Positions 1-6,201 are shown, numbered from the stretch's first letter. The stretch is DNA of 9,426 nucleotides from Verrucomicrobiota bacterium (GCA_030916665.1 JAUPWC010000331.1:1-9426); one strand, 5' to 3'. Numbers and translations: made by a program. The notes: generated by a model not told the origin, from the sequence alone.

Positions 1-2
1 AC

Positions 3-260
3 GCCAAGTCGCATGTGCGCGGCGTCATCTCCATGGCCCGCTCGGCGCACCCCGACTCCGCCGGCTCGCAGTTCTTCATATGCCACGGCGAGGCCAAGTT
101 CCTCGACCGCCAATACACGGCCTTCGGTCAGCTGAGCGCCGGCGACGACGTGCTTGAGCGCCTCGCCAACGTGCCCACCAAGAACGGCGGCGGCGGCGAA
201 AAGAGCACGCCGATCGAGCGTGTCGAGCTCAAGAGCGTGAAGATCGTGCCGCAGGGCTGA
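3..260 (+). CDS. Peptidyl-prolyl cis-trans isomerase, cyclophilin type (3' end only)
   Basis: This is the C-terminal part (85 codons, then TGA) of a cyclophilin, an enzyme that speeds cis-trans isomerisation of X-Pro bonds during protein folding. The 5' end lies outside the window, so the cell compartment and any signal peptide cannot be judged. The open frame starts at base 3. Visible family landmarks in order are a RGVISMAR strand, the SAGSQFFIC core strand carrying the conserved Gln and Phe-Phe of the active-site pocket, FLDRQYTAFGQL (usually FLDGxYTVFGxV) and a closing VLERLANVPT segment. The Arg-Gln after FLD is a small departure from the usual Gly-Lys. The chain ends about 15 residues after a Gly-rich turn, as expected for a single-domain bacterial cyclophilin. 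It is followed by its own terminator, so it is probably unrelated to the genes downstream. The family call is secure; orthology to PpiA or PpiB cannot be decided. Confidence 0.93.
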   Translation, partial: AKSHVRGVISMARSAHPDSAGSQFFICHGEAKFLDRQYTAFGQLSAGDDVLERLANVPTKNGGGGEKSTPIERVELKSVKIVPQG

Positions 261-289
261 GCCTCGCGTCCAACAATTCACTCTCCCTC

Positions 290-320
290 CCCGCGCCCGA
301 ACCGGCGCGGGTTTTTCTTT
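290..320 (+). terminator. Intrinsic terminator after the cyclophilin gene
   Basis: An 8-bp GC-only stem (290-297 with 304-311) with a 6-base loop is followed directly by a T-rich run, TTTTTCTTT (312-320). It lies 30 bases past the cyclophilin stop. There is no matching run of A before the stem, so it works only for rightward transcription and not for the convergent minus-strand gene that ends at 339. Confidence 0.9.
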
Positions 321-338
321 GCTCTCCTCAAGCGGCGA

Positions 339-1949
339 TCAGTTCGGCGGCGTGGGCGCGGCAGGCAGCCGGATCTTGGGCACGGGAACCGGCAGCCCCT
401 TGCGCTGACCGGCACCGGACGGCGCAAGGGGCGCGGGCTTGCGTCCCTCGATCTTCGCCAGCAGCACTTCCGCCCCGCGGGCGGTCCAGGCGTCGGGCTC
501 AGACTCCCCGAGAGCCGCGAGCATTTGCCGGGCGGTCGCGAGATCGTTGCTCCGATCTCGGATCATCGCGAGCGCCAGCAACGTGCGGGCGCGTTCCTTC
601 AGTTTGGGCAGCTGGCCTTGCACCAGATTGGCATTCGCTATGGATATGTCGTTCGCCGTGGCTTCAACCCACGCGAGTGTCTCGTAGGCCGCCGTCTGGT
701 GCGGAGCCGCCGCAATCGAGGCCAGCAGCAGCCGGCGCAACCGGGCGGCCGGTTCATCCTGCAGCCGGAAATAGGGGTCAAACCGCGCAAACCAGCGCCG
801 GCCCTCGCGCTGGCCCAGTTCATGGTAGATCGCAGGGTTGGTGGTGCCGGCCTCGATGGCCTGATGCCAGCGTTCCTCCATCGTTCGCTCATCCCCGTCC
901 GACAAGGCCGCCAGACCGAGGGTTTCGAGCACCCGGATGTCCCGGGGATTGCGCTCGGCCGCTTCCAACAGCACGAAACGCGCGTCCGGACTGCCGAGCA
1001 GCCGGGCCTTCAGCTCCGCCAGCCGCAGAGTGATCTCCTCGGCCGGCATCAGCCGTGCCTCATAACTTTCCCGCGCCGCGATCACGGGCTTGGGCAGGCG
1101 GTAAACGTTGTAACGACCACCGCGCATGTAGCGGGCCAGTTCCTCATTCAGCTGGGGGAAATCCATGCCGAGCAGCTCCTGCGTCAGCTGCCGCAGCTTT
1201 TCGGGCTCGGCCGCCAGCTTGGCCGAGCGTGCCAGCCGGAGGAAGGTGTCCAACCGCTCCTTGGGCACCTTGGAGATGCCGAAGTTGCAGAAATGCACCA
1301 GCGCCCATGATTGGGCATAGAAAATTCCGGTGTTGTGCTCGCCGTTGCGGTAAACCGCCGAGCTGTTGGTCACCGCAAACAACTCCTCCAGCGGCATCGC
1401 CTTGGCCTGCTGCAGTCGCGCCACCAGCTCGGGCTTGGCACGCCCCAGCAACAGGTGGTCCTTTTGTTCCTCGAGGGTGGAAAACAGCTCGGCCATGCCC
1501 TCGTTATACCAGGTTGGCGGGGCTTCCTCTGTCACTCGCATCAGGTGGTGGACATACTCGTGGAAGATCGTGCGCTGGATCGACAGCAGCTCTTCCTTGG
1601 GGGACACCATGATGGTCGCGCGGTCGGGGCGCGCCGCATAAAAACTGCGCGGCTTGCCGCCTTTCCGGTATGCCATGAAGTCGTCTTCGTCGTCGAAATA
1701 GAAAATCGTCACTGGCAACGGACGGCGTTCCTGCAGGCGGAAAGTTTCAAGGAAGGTCGCCCGCAGCAGCTCCAGATTGTGCAACATGTCGCGGGACACG
1801 CGCTCGCTCGCGCCGCTGTAGAGCTCGAAATTCGGCGACTGCAGGTGGCGCCACTTCCGCCCCTGGCCCGGAAATTGTTCCTTCGCGGCCGCCAGCGCCG
1901 GCAGCACCGCGGCCAGCAGCAAAAGGGAGAGCGGCAGTGCGCGGGGCAT
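339..1949 (-). CDS. Secreted gluzincin-like (HExxH) protein with helical-repeat C-terminal half
   Basis: The 536-residue product starts with a clear signal peptide (hydrophobic residues about 4-22, Ala-rich end), so it should act outside the cytoplasm. Residues 130-134 read HEYVH, and WYNEGMAE follows with Glu150 sixteen residues after His134. This is the zinc-binding layout of the peptidase MA / DUF1570 type of gluzincin, close to M1 aminopeptidases but with a spacing three residues shorter. Residues about 320-500 are Ala/Leu-rich helices with a TPR-like look, and the tail (about 505-536) is Pro-rich. The start is fixed by an in-frame TGA 15 bases upstream and by a strong ribosome site at 1962-1972. 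The gene lies 61 bp downstream of the LysR gene on the same strand and may share its transcript. Peptidase activity is inferred from the motif; no substrate is known to me. Confidence 0.8.
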   Translation of the reverse strand: MPRALPLSLLLLAAVLPALAAAKEQFPGQGRKWRHLQSPNFELYSGASERVSRDMLHNLELLRATFLETFRLQERRPLPVTIFYFDDEDDFMAYRKGGKPRSFYAARPDRATIMVSPKEELLSIQRTIFHEYVHHLMRVTEEAPPTWYNEGMAELFSTLEEQKDHLLLGRAKPELVARLQQAKAMPLEELFAVTNSSAVYRNGEHNTGIFYAQSWALVHFCNFGISKVPKERLDTFLRLARSAKLAAEPEKLRQLTQELLGMDFPQLNEELARYMRGGRYNVYRLPKPVIAARESYEARLMPAEEITLRLAELKARLLGSPDARFVLLEAAERNPRDIRVLETLGLAALSDGDERTMEERWHQAIEAGTTNPAIYHELGQREGRRWFARFDPYFRLQDEPAARLRRLLLASIAAAPHQTAAYETLAWVEATANDISIANANLVQGQLPKLKERARTLLALAMIRDRSNDLATARQMLAALGESEPDAWTARGAEVLLAKIEGRKPAPLAPSGAGQRKGLPVPVPKIRLPAAPTPPN

Positions 1950-1961
1950 GATCCCATGCAG

Positions 1962-1972
1962 TCACCTCCTCC
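1962..1972 (-). promoter_or_regulatory. Strong Shine-Dalgarno for the HExxH gene
   Basis: Read on the minus strand this is GGAGGAGGTGA, ending 12 bases before the ATG at 1949. It stands out because most other starts in this window have no clear Shine-Dalgarno. It supports the chosen start, although the spacing is a little long. An ATG at 1956 is closer but belongs to another frame. Confidence 0.65.
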
Positions 1973-2010
1973 AGGAACGGCAAGCCCGCAGCGCCAGGCG
2001 ACGCTCCGCC

Positions 2011-2940
2011 TCACGCCACCGCCACCGACTTGCCTGCGATTTCCGCGGTCACGCTCTGGCAGAGGCCGACAAACGTTTCCTCGCCGAGCGACAGCCGCCG
2101 GCCGCGCATGTGGCCGACGCCCCATTTGCGGCGCAGCTTCTTTCGGCCGAGCGGCAGCGACACGAGCGCTCCGGACTCAAGTTCGCTGCGCGCCACCCAC
2201 GGAGCGAGCACGCCGACTCCGAGGCCGATCTTAACGAGTTCCTTGATCGCCTCCATGATGCCAAGCTCGAGAATGTTCGTGAGCGGCAGTTCCTCGGTGC
2301 GGAAATATTCCTTCACGAGCCGGAACGTGTAGCTCGTGTGGTTATAGACGATGAGCGTCTCGTCCTCGAAACCTTCGCGCAGCACGCGTCCCTCTCTCGC
2401 CCACGGATGTCCGGGTGAGACGAGAAAGCGCATCTCGTCCTCGAAGAGCGGCACAAAGGCCAGTTCCTTCAGGCCCTCGGGCTCGAGCATGATCGCGAGA
2501 TCGATGCTGCCGCCGAGCAACTGGTCCACCTGCCGGCCGTGATCGCCGGGATCGATCGAGATCACGCACTTGGGAAAGCTCTGCTTAAATTCACACAGCA
2601 CCGTGGGTAATATATACTGGCACGCGGTGGTGCTCGCGCCGAGCCGCAGGCGGCCGTGCCCCCAGCGCGTCAATTCGTCGAGGCCGCGCCGCGCGGTTTT
2701 CATCTCGGCCATGATCTTGTCCACGTGACGGAGAAACTGCTCGCCGGATTGCGTGAGTGCGACACGACGGCCCGCGCGCTCGAACAGCCGGCAGCCCGTC
2801 TGCTCCTCCAGCGCCTTGATCGCATGGCTGACAGCGCCTTGCGTCAGGTAAAGTTCCTGCGCAGCGCGCGTGAAGCTACCCAGCCTCGCCAGCGTGGCAA
2901 AGGCCAGCAGTTGCCTTGTCTCAAATACGTTTTGGTTCAT
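2011..2940 (-). CDS. LysR-family transcriptional regulator
   Basis: The product (309 residues from the ATG at 2940) has the standard LysR plan. An N-terminal winged helix-turn-helix covers about residues 6-64, with the core GSFTRAAQELYLTQGAVSHA at 21-40 and LFERAGRRVALTQSGE after it. A periplasmic-binding-protein-like effector domain covers about 96-300, with the usual IKELVKIGLGVGVLAPWVA segment late in the chain. The frame stays open up to an ATG at 2994, but LysR proteins usually begin a few residues before the first helix, so MNQNVFETRQLLAF is the better start. No clear Shine-Dalgarno precedes any candidate. The gene is divergent from the porin and the two share a 280-bp control region containing an ATC-N9-GAT box. 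Control of the porin, perhaps of the nitrate genes, and of itself is likely by the usual LysR habit. The inducer cannot be read from sequence. Confidence 0.93.
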   Translation of the reverse strand: MNQNVFETRQLLAFATLARLGSFTRAAQELYLTQGAVSHAIKALEEQTGCRLFERAGRRVALTQSGEQFLRHVDKIMAEMKTARRGLDELTRWGHGRLRLGASTTACQYILPTVLCEFKQSFPKCVISIDPGDHGRQVDQLLGGSIDLAIMLEPEGLKELAFVPLFEDEMRFLVSPGHPWAREGRVLREGFEDETLIVYNHTSYTFRLVKEYFRTEELPLTNILELGIMEAIKELVKIGLGVGVLAPWVARSELESGALVSLPLGRKKLRRKWGVGHMRGRRLSLGEETFVGLCQSVTAEIAGKSVAVA

Positions 2941-3134
2941 GCCGGCCATGGCCATCCACTCAGCAGCAACCGGGCCAAATCCGCCGGGCGGCATGCGATC
3001 TGCTCGAGGCGGGTATGACCCTTCGCCTCCGCCCAGCAGGGCGCCTGCCCGTCTCCCGCCCAGCGCACCACCGAACAGCCGCCGCGCTTGTGCTGACGTT
3101 GCTCACCGGCATAAGCCCACCACCGACGGCCGGT

Positions 3135-3151
3135 TATCTGCGCTTATGATA
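3135..3151. promoter_or_regulatory. Candidate LysR-type box (TATC-N9-GATA)
   Basis: TATC at 3135-3138 and GATA at 3148-3151 form an inverted repeat with a 9-base spacer. This contains the ATC-N9-GAT form of the T-N11-A motif bound by several LysR proteins (for example NodD). It lies in the region shared with the divergent LysR gene. Its centre is about 75 bases upstream of the predicted porin transcript start, close to the usual LysR recognition position. The match is short, so chance is possible. Confidence 0.4.
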
Positions 3152-3167
3152 TTCCGCCCCGTTCTCC

Positions 3168-3187
3168 GCCTTGATGTGCATCAAGGC
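3168..3187. promoter_or_regulatory. FNR/CRP-family operator, perfect TTGAT-N4-ATCAA
   Basis: The 20-base element GCCTTGATGTGCATCAAGGC is a perfect inverted repeat with 9-base arms and a 2-base centre. Its core (3171-3184) matches all ten specified bases of the FNR consensus, also used by NO-sensing relatives such as DNR and NNR. It is centred at 3177.5, about 41 bases before the predicted transcript start near 3218-3219, which is the classic class II activator position. An FNR-family protein sensing low oxygen or nitric oxide is therefore expected to activate the porin gene. No such regulator is encoded in the window. Confidence 0.75.
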
Positions 3188-3205
3188 AACTCGCCCTCCT
3201 TTGGG

Positions 3206-3211
3206 CATCAT
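3206..3211 (+). promoter_or_regulatory. Candidate -10 element of the porin promoter
   Basis: CATCAT matches TATAAT at four of six positions and sits where a -10 box should be for an FNR-type site centred at 3177.5. It predicts a transcript start near 3218, only about three bases before the ATG at 3221. No good -35 box is needed or seen, as is usual for class II promoters. Confidence 0.4.
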
Positions 3212-3220
3212 ACGCGCAAC

Positions 3221-4447
3221 ATGAATGGCAGCAACCTCCGCCCGGCGCTCTGTAGCGTCCTCCTTTTCCTTCTCGCTGGCGCCTCGGCGGCAGCCGACCG
3301 CCCGCCGACGGCCTCCCTCGCCGACGCGCTCTCCCAGGGCAAGGTCTCGCTCAACGTCCGCGCCCGCTACGAGGGTGTGGACCAAACCGGCCTGAAGGAT
3401 GCCGATGCGCTCACCCTGCGCACGCGGCTCGGCTTCACCACCGCCGCCTACCAGGGCCTGAAGGCGATGGTTGAGTTCGAGAACATCACCTCGCCGGACG
3501 GTGACGCCTACAATCAGGCCGGCCTCAACCCAGGCGGCGCCGGTCGCGCCGTCGTGGTCGATCCCGAAGGCTCCGAGGTCAATCAGGTCTGGCTCGCCTA
3601 CAGCGCCGGCAAGACCACCACCACCCTCGGCCGCCAGCGCCTAGTCCTCGATAACGCGCGTTTCGTCGGCGATGTCGGCTGGCGTCAGAACATGCAGACC
3701 TTCGACGGTCTGACGCTCGTGAACAAATCGCTCGACAAGACCACACTCACCTACGGCTACCTCAGCCGCATCAACCGCATCTTCGGCGACGACCATGCGC
3801 AGGGCAACTGGGACTCTGACTCACACGTCCTCAACGCGAATTACGAGGGCTTCAAGGCCGGCACGCTCACCGGCTACGCCTACCTGCTCGACTTCGACAA
3901 CGCCGCCGCCCAGTCGAACGCCACCTACGGTGTTTCCTTCGCCGGCGCCACGCCACTGACGGACGCCGTCAAGTTCACCTACCGCGCCGAGTATGCCGCC
4001 CAGAGCGACTACGGTTCCAGTGCGCTGAACTACTCCACCGATTACTACACGCTGGAGCTCGGCCTCGCTGGCAAACCCGGCGCCATCGCTGTCGGCTACG
4101 AGAAACTCGGCAGCGACAATGGCGTCAGCTTCCGCACCCCGCTCGCCACGCTCCACGCCTTTAACGGCTGGGCCGACATGTTCCTCGCCACGCCCGCCAA
4201 CGGTATCAAGGACACCTACGTGAAGGCCAGTGCCGGCCTGCCGGGTGGTTTTGGCCTGCTCGCCTTCTACCACAAGTTCGAGTCCGCCCGCCTCGGCCTC
4301 GACTACGGCTCCGAGCTCGACATCCAGCTCACGCGCAAGTTGGCCAAGAACGTCACCGGCGCCATCAAATACACGGGCTTTGATCCTGACAGCACCGGCT
4401 TTGCCAAGGTGAACAAGTTCTGGCTCCAGGCCGACTTCTCCTACTGA
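3221..4447 (+). CDS. Outer-membrane beta-barrel porin, alginate-export-like
   Basis: The 408-residue product has a signal peptide (hydrophobic residues 9-21, likely cut after the Ala-Ser-Ala-Ala stretch at 21-24). The mature chain looks like a beta-barrel: alternating short strands rich in Tyr, Gly and Asn, and a final strand ending in aromatic Tyr (ADFSY), the usual outer-membrane sorting signal. The early RARYEGVDQTG and LTLRTRLGF stretches (47-72) and GRQRLVLDN followed by FDGLTL (137-165) resemble the alginate-export barrel family (PF13372). Many members of that family do not carry alginate. The frame is open far upstream, but only the ATG at 3221 places a signal peptide at the N-terminus. 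There is no Shine-Dalgarno, and the FNR-type promoter predicts an almost leaderless mRNA. Its position before nitrate genes suggests passage of nitrate or another small solute, which is inference. The barrel call is firm, the substrate unknown. Confidence 0.85.
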   Translation: MNGSNLRPALCSVLLFLLAGASAAADRPPTASLADALSQGKVSLNVRARYEGVDQTGLKDADALTLRTRLGFTTAAYQGLKAMVEFENITSPDGDAYNQAGLNPGGAGRAVVVDPEGSEVNQVWLAYSAGKTTTTLGRQRLVLDNARFVGDVGWRQNMQTFDGLTLVNKSLDKTTLTYGYLSRINRIFGDDHAQGNWDSDSHVLNANYEGFKAGTLTGYAYLLDFDNAAAQSNATYGVSFAGATPLTDAVKFTYRAEYAAQSDYGSSALNYSTDYYTLELGLAGKPGAIAVGYEKLGSDNGVSFRTPLATLHAFNGWADMFLATPANGIKDTYVKASAGLPGGFGLLAFYHKFESARLGLDYGSELDIQLTRKLAKNVTGAIKYTGFDPDSTGFAKVNKFWLQADFSY

Positions 4448-4494
4448 GCGCATCCGCCGATCGTTTCGGCTTGGGCGAGCCTTCTTCAGTCAAC

Positions 4495-4519
4495 GCTGCC
4501 GGTCCCCGCGACCGGCGGC
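4495..4519 (+). terminator. Hairpin downstream of the porin gene, possible terminator
   Basis: A 10-bp stem (4495-4504 with 4510-4519, one G-T pair) closes a 5-base loop 48 bases after the porin stop. A smaller 5-bp hairpin at 4456-4470 precedes it. Neither has a T run after it on either strand, so this may be a weak terminator, a Rho-assisted end or an mRNA 3' stabiliser rather than a standard intrinsic terminator. Confidence 0.35.
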
Positions 4520-4781
4520 TCCGGCCTGATAGTGACGGGGAACGGCATGTTCAGTTGTCGCCTCTGCCATGCGCTGGTTGAGCGCGGCCTGCATGAGCGT
4601 TTCGCCGTCACCTCCCGCCTTGCCGGGTAGCAGCCGGCCTCGTTGAGCCCGGCTTCATCTGCGCTCCGACCACCAGACCTATCGGCCAAGCTTTGCACGC
4701 AAGTGCCTGTAGCCTGCGATAACCTCAGGACCAATCCATCATTTCACTAAAGTCATTTATTTGTTCCAGCAGATCTTCTTG

Positions 4782-4791
4782 GAAACGTTTC
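4782..4791. repeat. Perfect palindrome GAAACGTTTC
   Basis: A 10-base perfect palindrome centred on CG lies in the AT-richer segment about 130 bases upstream of the candidate sigma-54 start. The form resembles half-site cores of LacI/GalR-family operators. The flanks do not extend the symmetry, so an operator role is only a possibility. Confidence 0.3.
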
Positions 4792-4838
4792 TGCGCCGAT
4801 CGTCGAACCGCCCATCGAAGTATTAGCATGAGCGCGAT

Positions 4839-4857
4839 TAATTCGTGCCATGAATTA
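4839..4857. repeat. Imperfect palindrome TAATTC-N7-GAATTA
   Basis: The 19-base element TAATTCGTGCCATGAATTA has outer arms of 6 bases that pair perfectly, and the inner TG and CA also pair, leaving one mismatched pair and a central base. It ends 33 bases before the candidate sigma-54 -24 element. Size and symmetry suit a dimeric regulator, but I recognise no family for it. Confidence 0.35.
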
Positions 4858-4889
4858 TTTGAGGCTCATTCATTCGTAAAAACCTAAAA

Positions 4890-4906
4890 CTGGCATGTGG
4901 CGCGCT
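4890..4906 (+). promoter_or_regulatory. Candidate sigma-54 (RpoN) -24/-12 promoter
   Basis: CTGGCATGTGGCGCGCT has the invariant GG (4892-4893) and GC (4904-4905) separated by exactly ten bases. The -24 half matches CTGGCACG except for one base; the -12 half reads GCGCT where TTGCW is usual, so it is weaker. The predicted start is near 4917, upstream of the nitrate operon. Nitrogen-controlled nitrate genes are a classic setting for this promoter type with NtrC, but I see no correctly spaced NtrC site upstream. Confidence 0.4.
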
Positions 4907-4921
4907 GTTAGGCAGGCGCTC

Positions 4922-4999
4922 ATGACCACTCCCTCTTTCACCTTCCCGGCCGAGACCTGTCTCGCCGCCTTGACCGCCGGCCCGGCGCGCTTCGCATGA
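4922..4999 (+). CDS. Possible 25-residue leader ORF overlapping the nasA start
   Basis: An ATG at 4922 opens a 25-codon frame whose TGA (4997-4999) overlaps the transporter ATG (4996-4998) in the ATGA arrangement typical of translational coupling. About 21 of 25 codons end in G or C, as in the real genes here. The peptide (MTTPSFTFPAETCL at its start) matches nothing I recognise and has no membrane segment. The Shine-Dalgarno is poor, but the transporter start has none at all, so reinitiation from this ORF is an attractive explanation for how nasA is translated. It could also be a chance frame in GC-rich DNA. Confidence 0.35.
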   Translation: MTTPSFTFPAETCLAALTAGPARFA

Positions 5000-6201
5000 A
5001 CTGGCGCGAAATCCGCAGCAACGGGCACTGGCCCACCTTGGCGACGTCGTTCCTCTACTTCGATGTCAGCTTCATGGTCTGGACGATCCTCGGCGCGCTC
5101 GGCTCGCTCATCGCGCCCGCGCTCGGTCTCAACGCCCAGCAAAAATTCCTGATGGTCTCCACGCCCATCCTCGCCGGCGCCTTCCTGCGCATCGTGCTCA
5201 GCCTGCTCGTGGACCGCATCGGCATGAAAACCACCGGCATCGGTGCGCAGGTCGTGGTCATGATCGGCCTCGCGATCGCCTGGCAGGCCGGCCTCTCGTC
5301 GCTCAACCAGGCGCTGCTGCTCGGTCTCGTGCTCGGCCTCGCGGGCGCAAGCTTCGCGGTCGCGCTGCCCCAGTCCGGCCGCTGGTATCCGCCGCACATG
5401 CAGGGCGTGGTGCTCGGCCTCGCGGGCGCGGGCAATGTCGGCGTCGTGATCGACCACCTGCTCGCGCCGCGCATCGCCGCGGTCTGGGGCTGGCAGGCGG
5501 TGTTCGGGGCCGCGCTCCTCCCGCTGATGCTGGCCTTCGTCCTTTACGTGATCTTCTCCAAGGAGCCCCCGGGGCAGTTCAAGAAGAAGAAACTTTCCGA
5601 CTACCTCAGCCTCCTCCGCGAGCGCGACGCGCACTGGTTCTGCTTCTTCTACACGATCAGCTTCGGCGGCTTCGTCGGCCTCGCCACGGCCTTCGCCATC
5701 TACTTCCGTGACGAGTTCGGCCTCGGCGCCGTGCATGCCGGCGAGATCGCGGCTTTCTGCACGCTCGTCGGCGCCCTCGGCCGGCCGACCGGTGGGGCGC
5801 TCGCCGACCGCCTCGGCGGCATCCGCGCGCTCGGCATGTTCTTCTCCATCGCCCTGCTGGCGCTGGTGGCCGCGGCCTTCTCGCACAACCTCTGGGCCTG
5901 CGGCGCGGCATTCTTCGTGGCCTCCGGCGCCTTCGGCATGTGCAACGGCTCGGTCTTCCAGCTCCTGCCCCAACGCTTCGCCAAGGACATCAGCGTGATG
6001 ACCGGCCTCGTCGGCTGCGGCGGCGGCATCGGCGGTTTCATCCTCGGCATGCTCTTCGGCGCCTCCAAGGAACACACCGGCAGCTACGTGACCGGCATCC
6101 TCCTCTTCGCCGGCCTCAGCCTCGCGGCGCTGGCCGGTCTCTACCTCGTCAAGAAGCGTTGGCGCACCACCTGGGGCGCCACCGCCCAGGCGCGCATCTG
6201 A
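4996..6201 (+). CDS. nasA: NarK/NasA-family nitrate/nitrite transporter (MFS)
   Basis: The 401-residue, 12-helix carrier belongs to the nitrate/nitrite porter branch of the major facilitator superfamily and should sit in the inner membrane. Helix 1 carries FLYFDVSFMVW, typical of the assimilatory NasA group. Arg65 in GAFLRIVLSLLVDRIG and Arg263 in LGRPTGGALADRLGG are at the places of the two substrate-binding arginines of E. coli NarK. The two Gly-rich nitrate signatures are present: GLAGAGNVG (141-149) and GLVGCGGGIGGFILG (337-351). A basic cytosolic loop (QFKKKKLSDYLSLLRER, 194-210) separates the two six-helix halves. Length is normal for the short NasA type. The start fits family N-termini and overlaps a 25-codon ORF by ATGA. 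The next gene begins two bases after the stop, so they form one operon. Assimilation rather than respiration is favoured by the nirA gene downstream. Whether nitrate, nitrite or both are carried is not decidable. Confidence 0.93.
   Translation: MNWREIRSNGHWPTLATSFLYFDVSFMVWTILGALGSLIAPALGLNAQQKFLMVSTPILAGAFLRIVLSLLVDRIGMKTTGIGAQVVVMIGLAIAWQAGLSSLNQALLLGLVLGLAGASFAVALPQSGRWYPPHMQGVVLGLAGAGNVGVVIDHLLAPRIAAVWGWQAVFGAALLPLMLAFVLYVIFSKEPPGQFKKKKLSDYLSLLRERDAHWFCFFYTISFGGFVGLATAFAIYFRDEFGLGAVHAGEIAAFCTLVGALGRPTGGALADRLGGIRALGMFFSIALLALVAAAFSHNLWACGAAFFVASGAFGMCNGSVFQLLPQRFAKDISVMTGLVGCGGGIGGFILGMLFGASKEHTGSYVTGILLFAGLSLAALAGLYLVKKRWRTTWGATAQARI

Larger units (their letters stand above)
4448..4921. 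other. Gene-poor region between porin and nitrate operon
   Basis: I see no convincing gene in these 474 bases. The first half (to about 4730) is GC-rich with hairpins at 4456-4470, 4495-4519 and an interrupted one at 4622-4653. It also holds a weak minus-strand ORF of 34 codons (4594-4490) behind a GGGAGGTGA sequence. The second half (about 4730-4890) is clearly richer in A and T than its surroundings, as expected of a control region, and carries two palindromes and a candidate sigma-54 promoter, listed separately. Confidence 0.6.

Noticed and set aside
2941..2994. Earlier LysR start at 2994 (18 extra residues)
   Set aside because: LysR proteins normally start within a few residues of the first helix of the winged helix-turn-helix. 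The extra residues show no homology and there is no ribosome site. The ATGs at 2949 and 2955 remain possible.
2870..3220. Extension of the porin frame 117 codons upstream, including an ATG at 3146
   Set aside because: It runs into the LysR gene and across the FNR and LysR boxes, is Pro/Ser/Arg-rich without a domain, and would bury the signal peptide inside the protein.
4695..4706. GCAC-N4-GTGC inverted repeat as an NtrC enhancer for the sigma-54 candidate
   Set aside because: The known NtrC consensus has seven bases between the GCAC and GTGC arms, and here there are four. The distance is suitable but the spacing is not.
4975..4987. CGCCGG-C-CCGGCG palindrome just before the nasA start, as a translation-blocking hairpin
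   Set aside because: It can form only a 4-bp stem with a 5-base loop, and such short GC symmetry is common in DNA of this composition.
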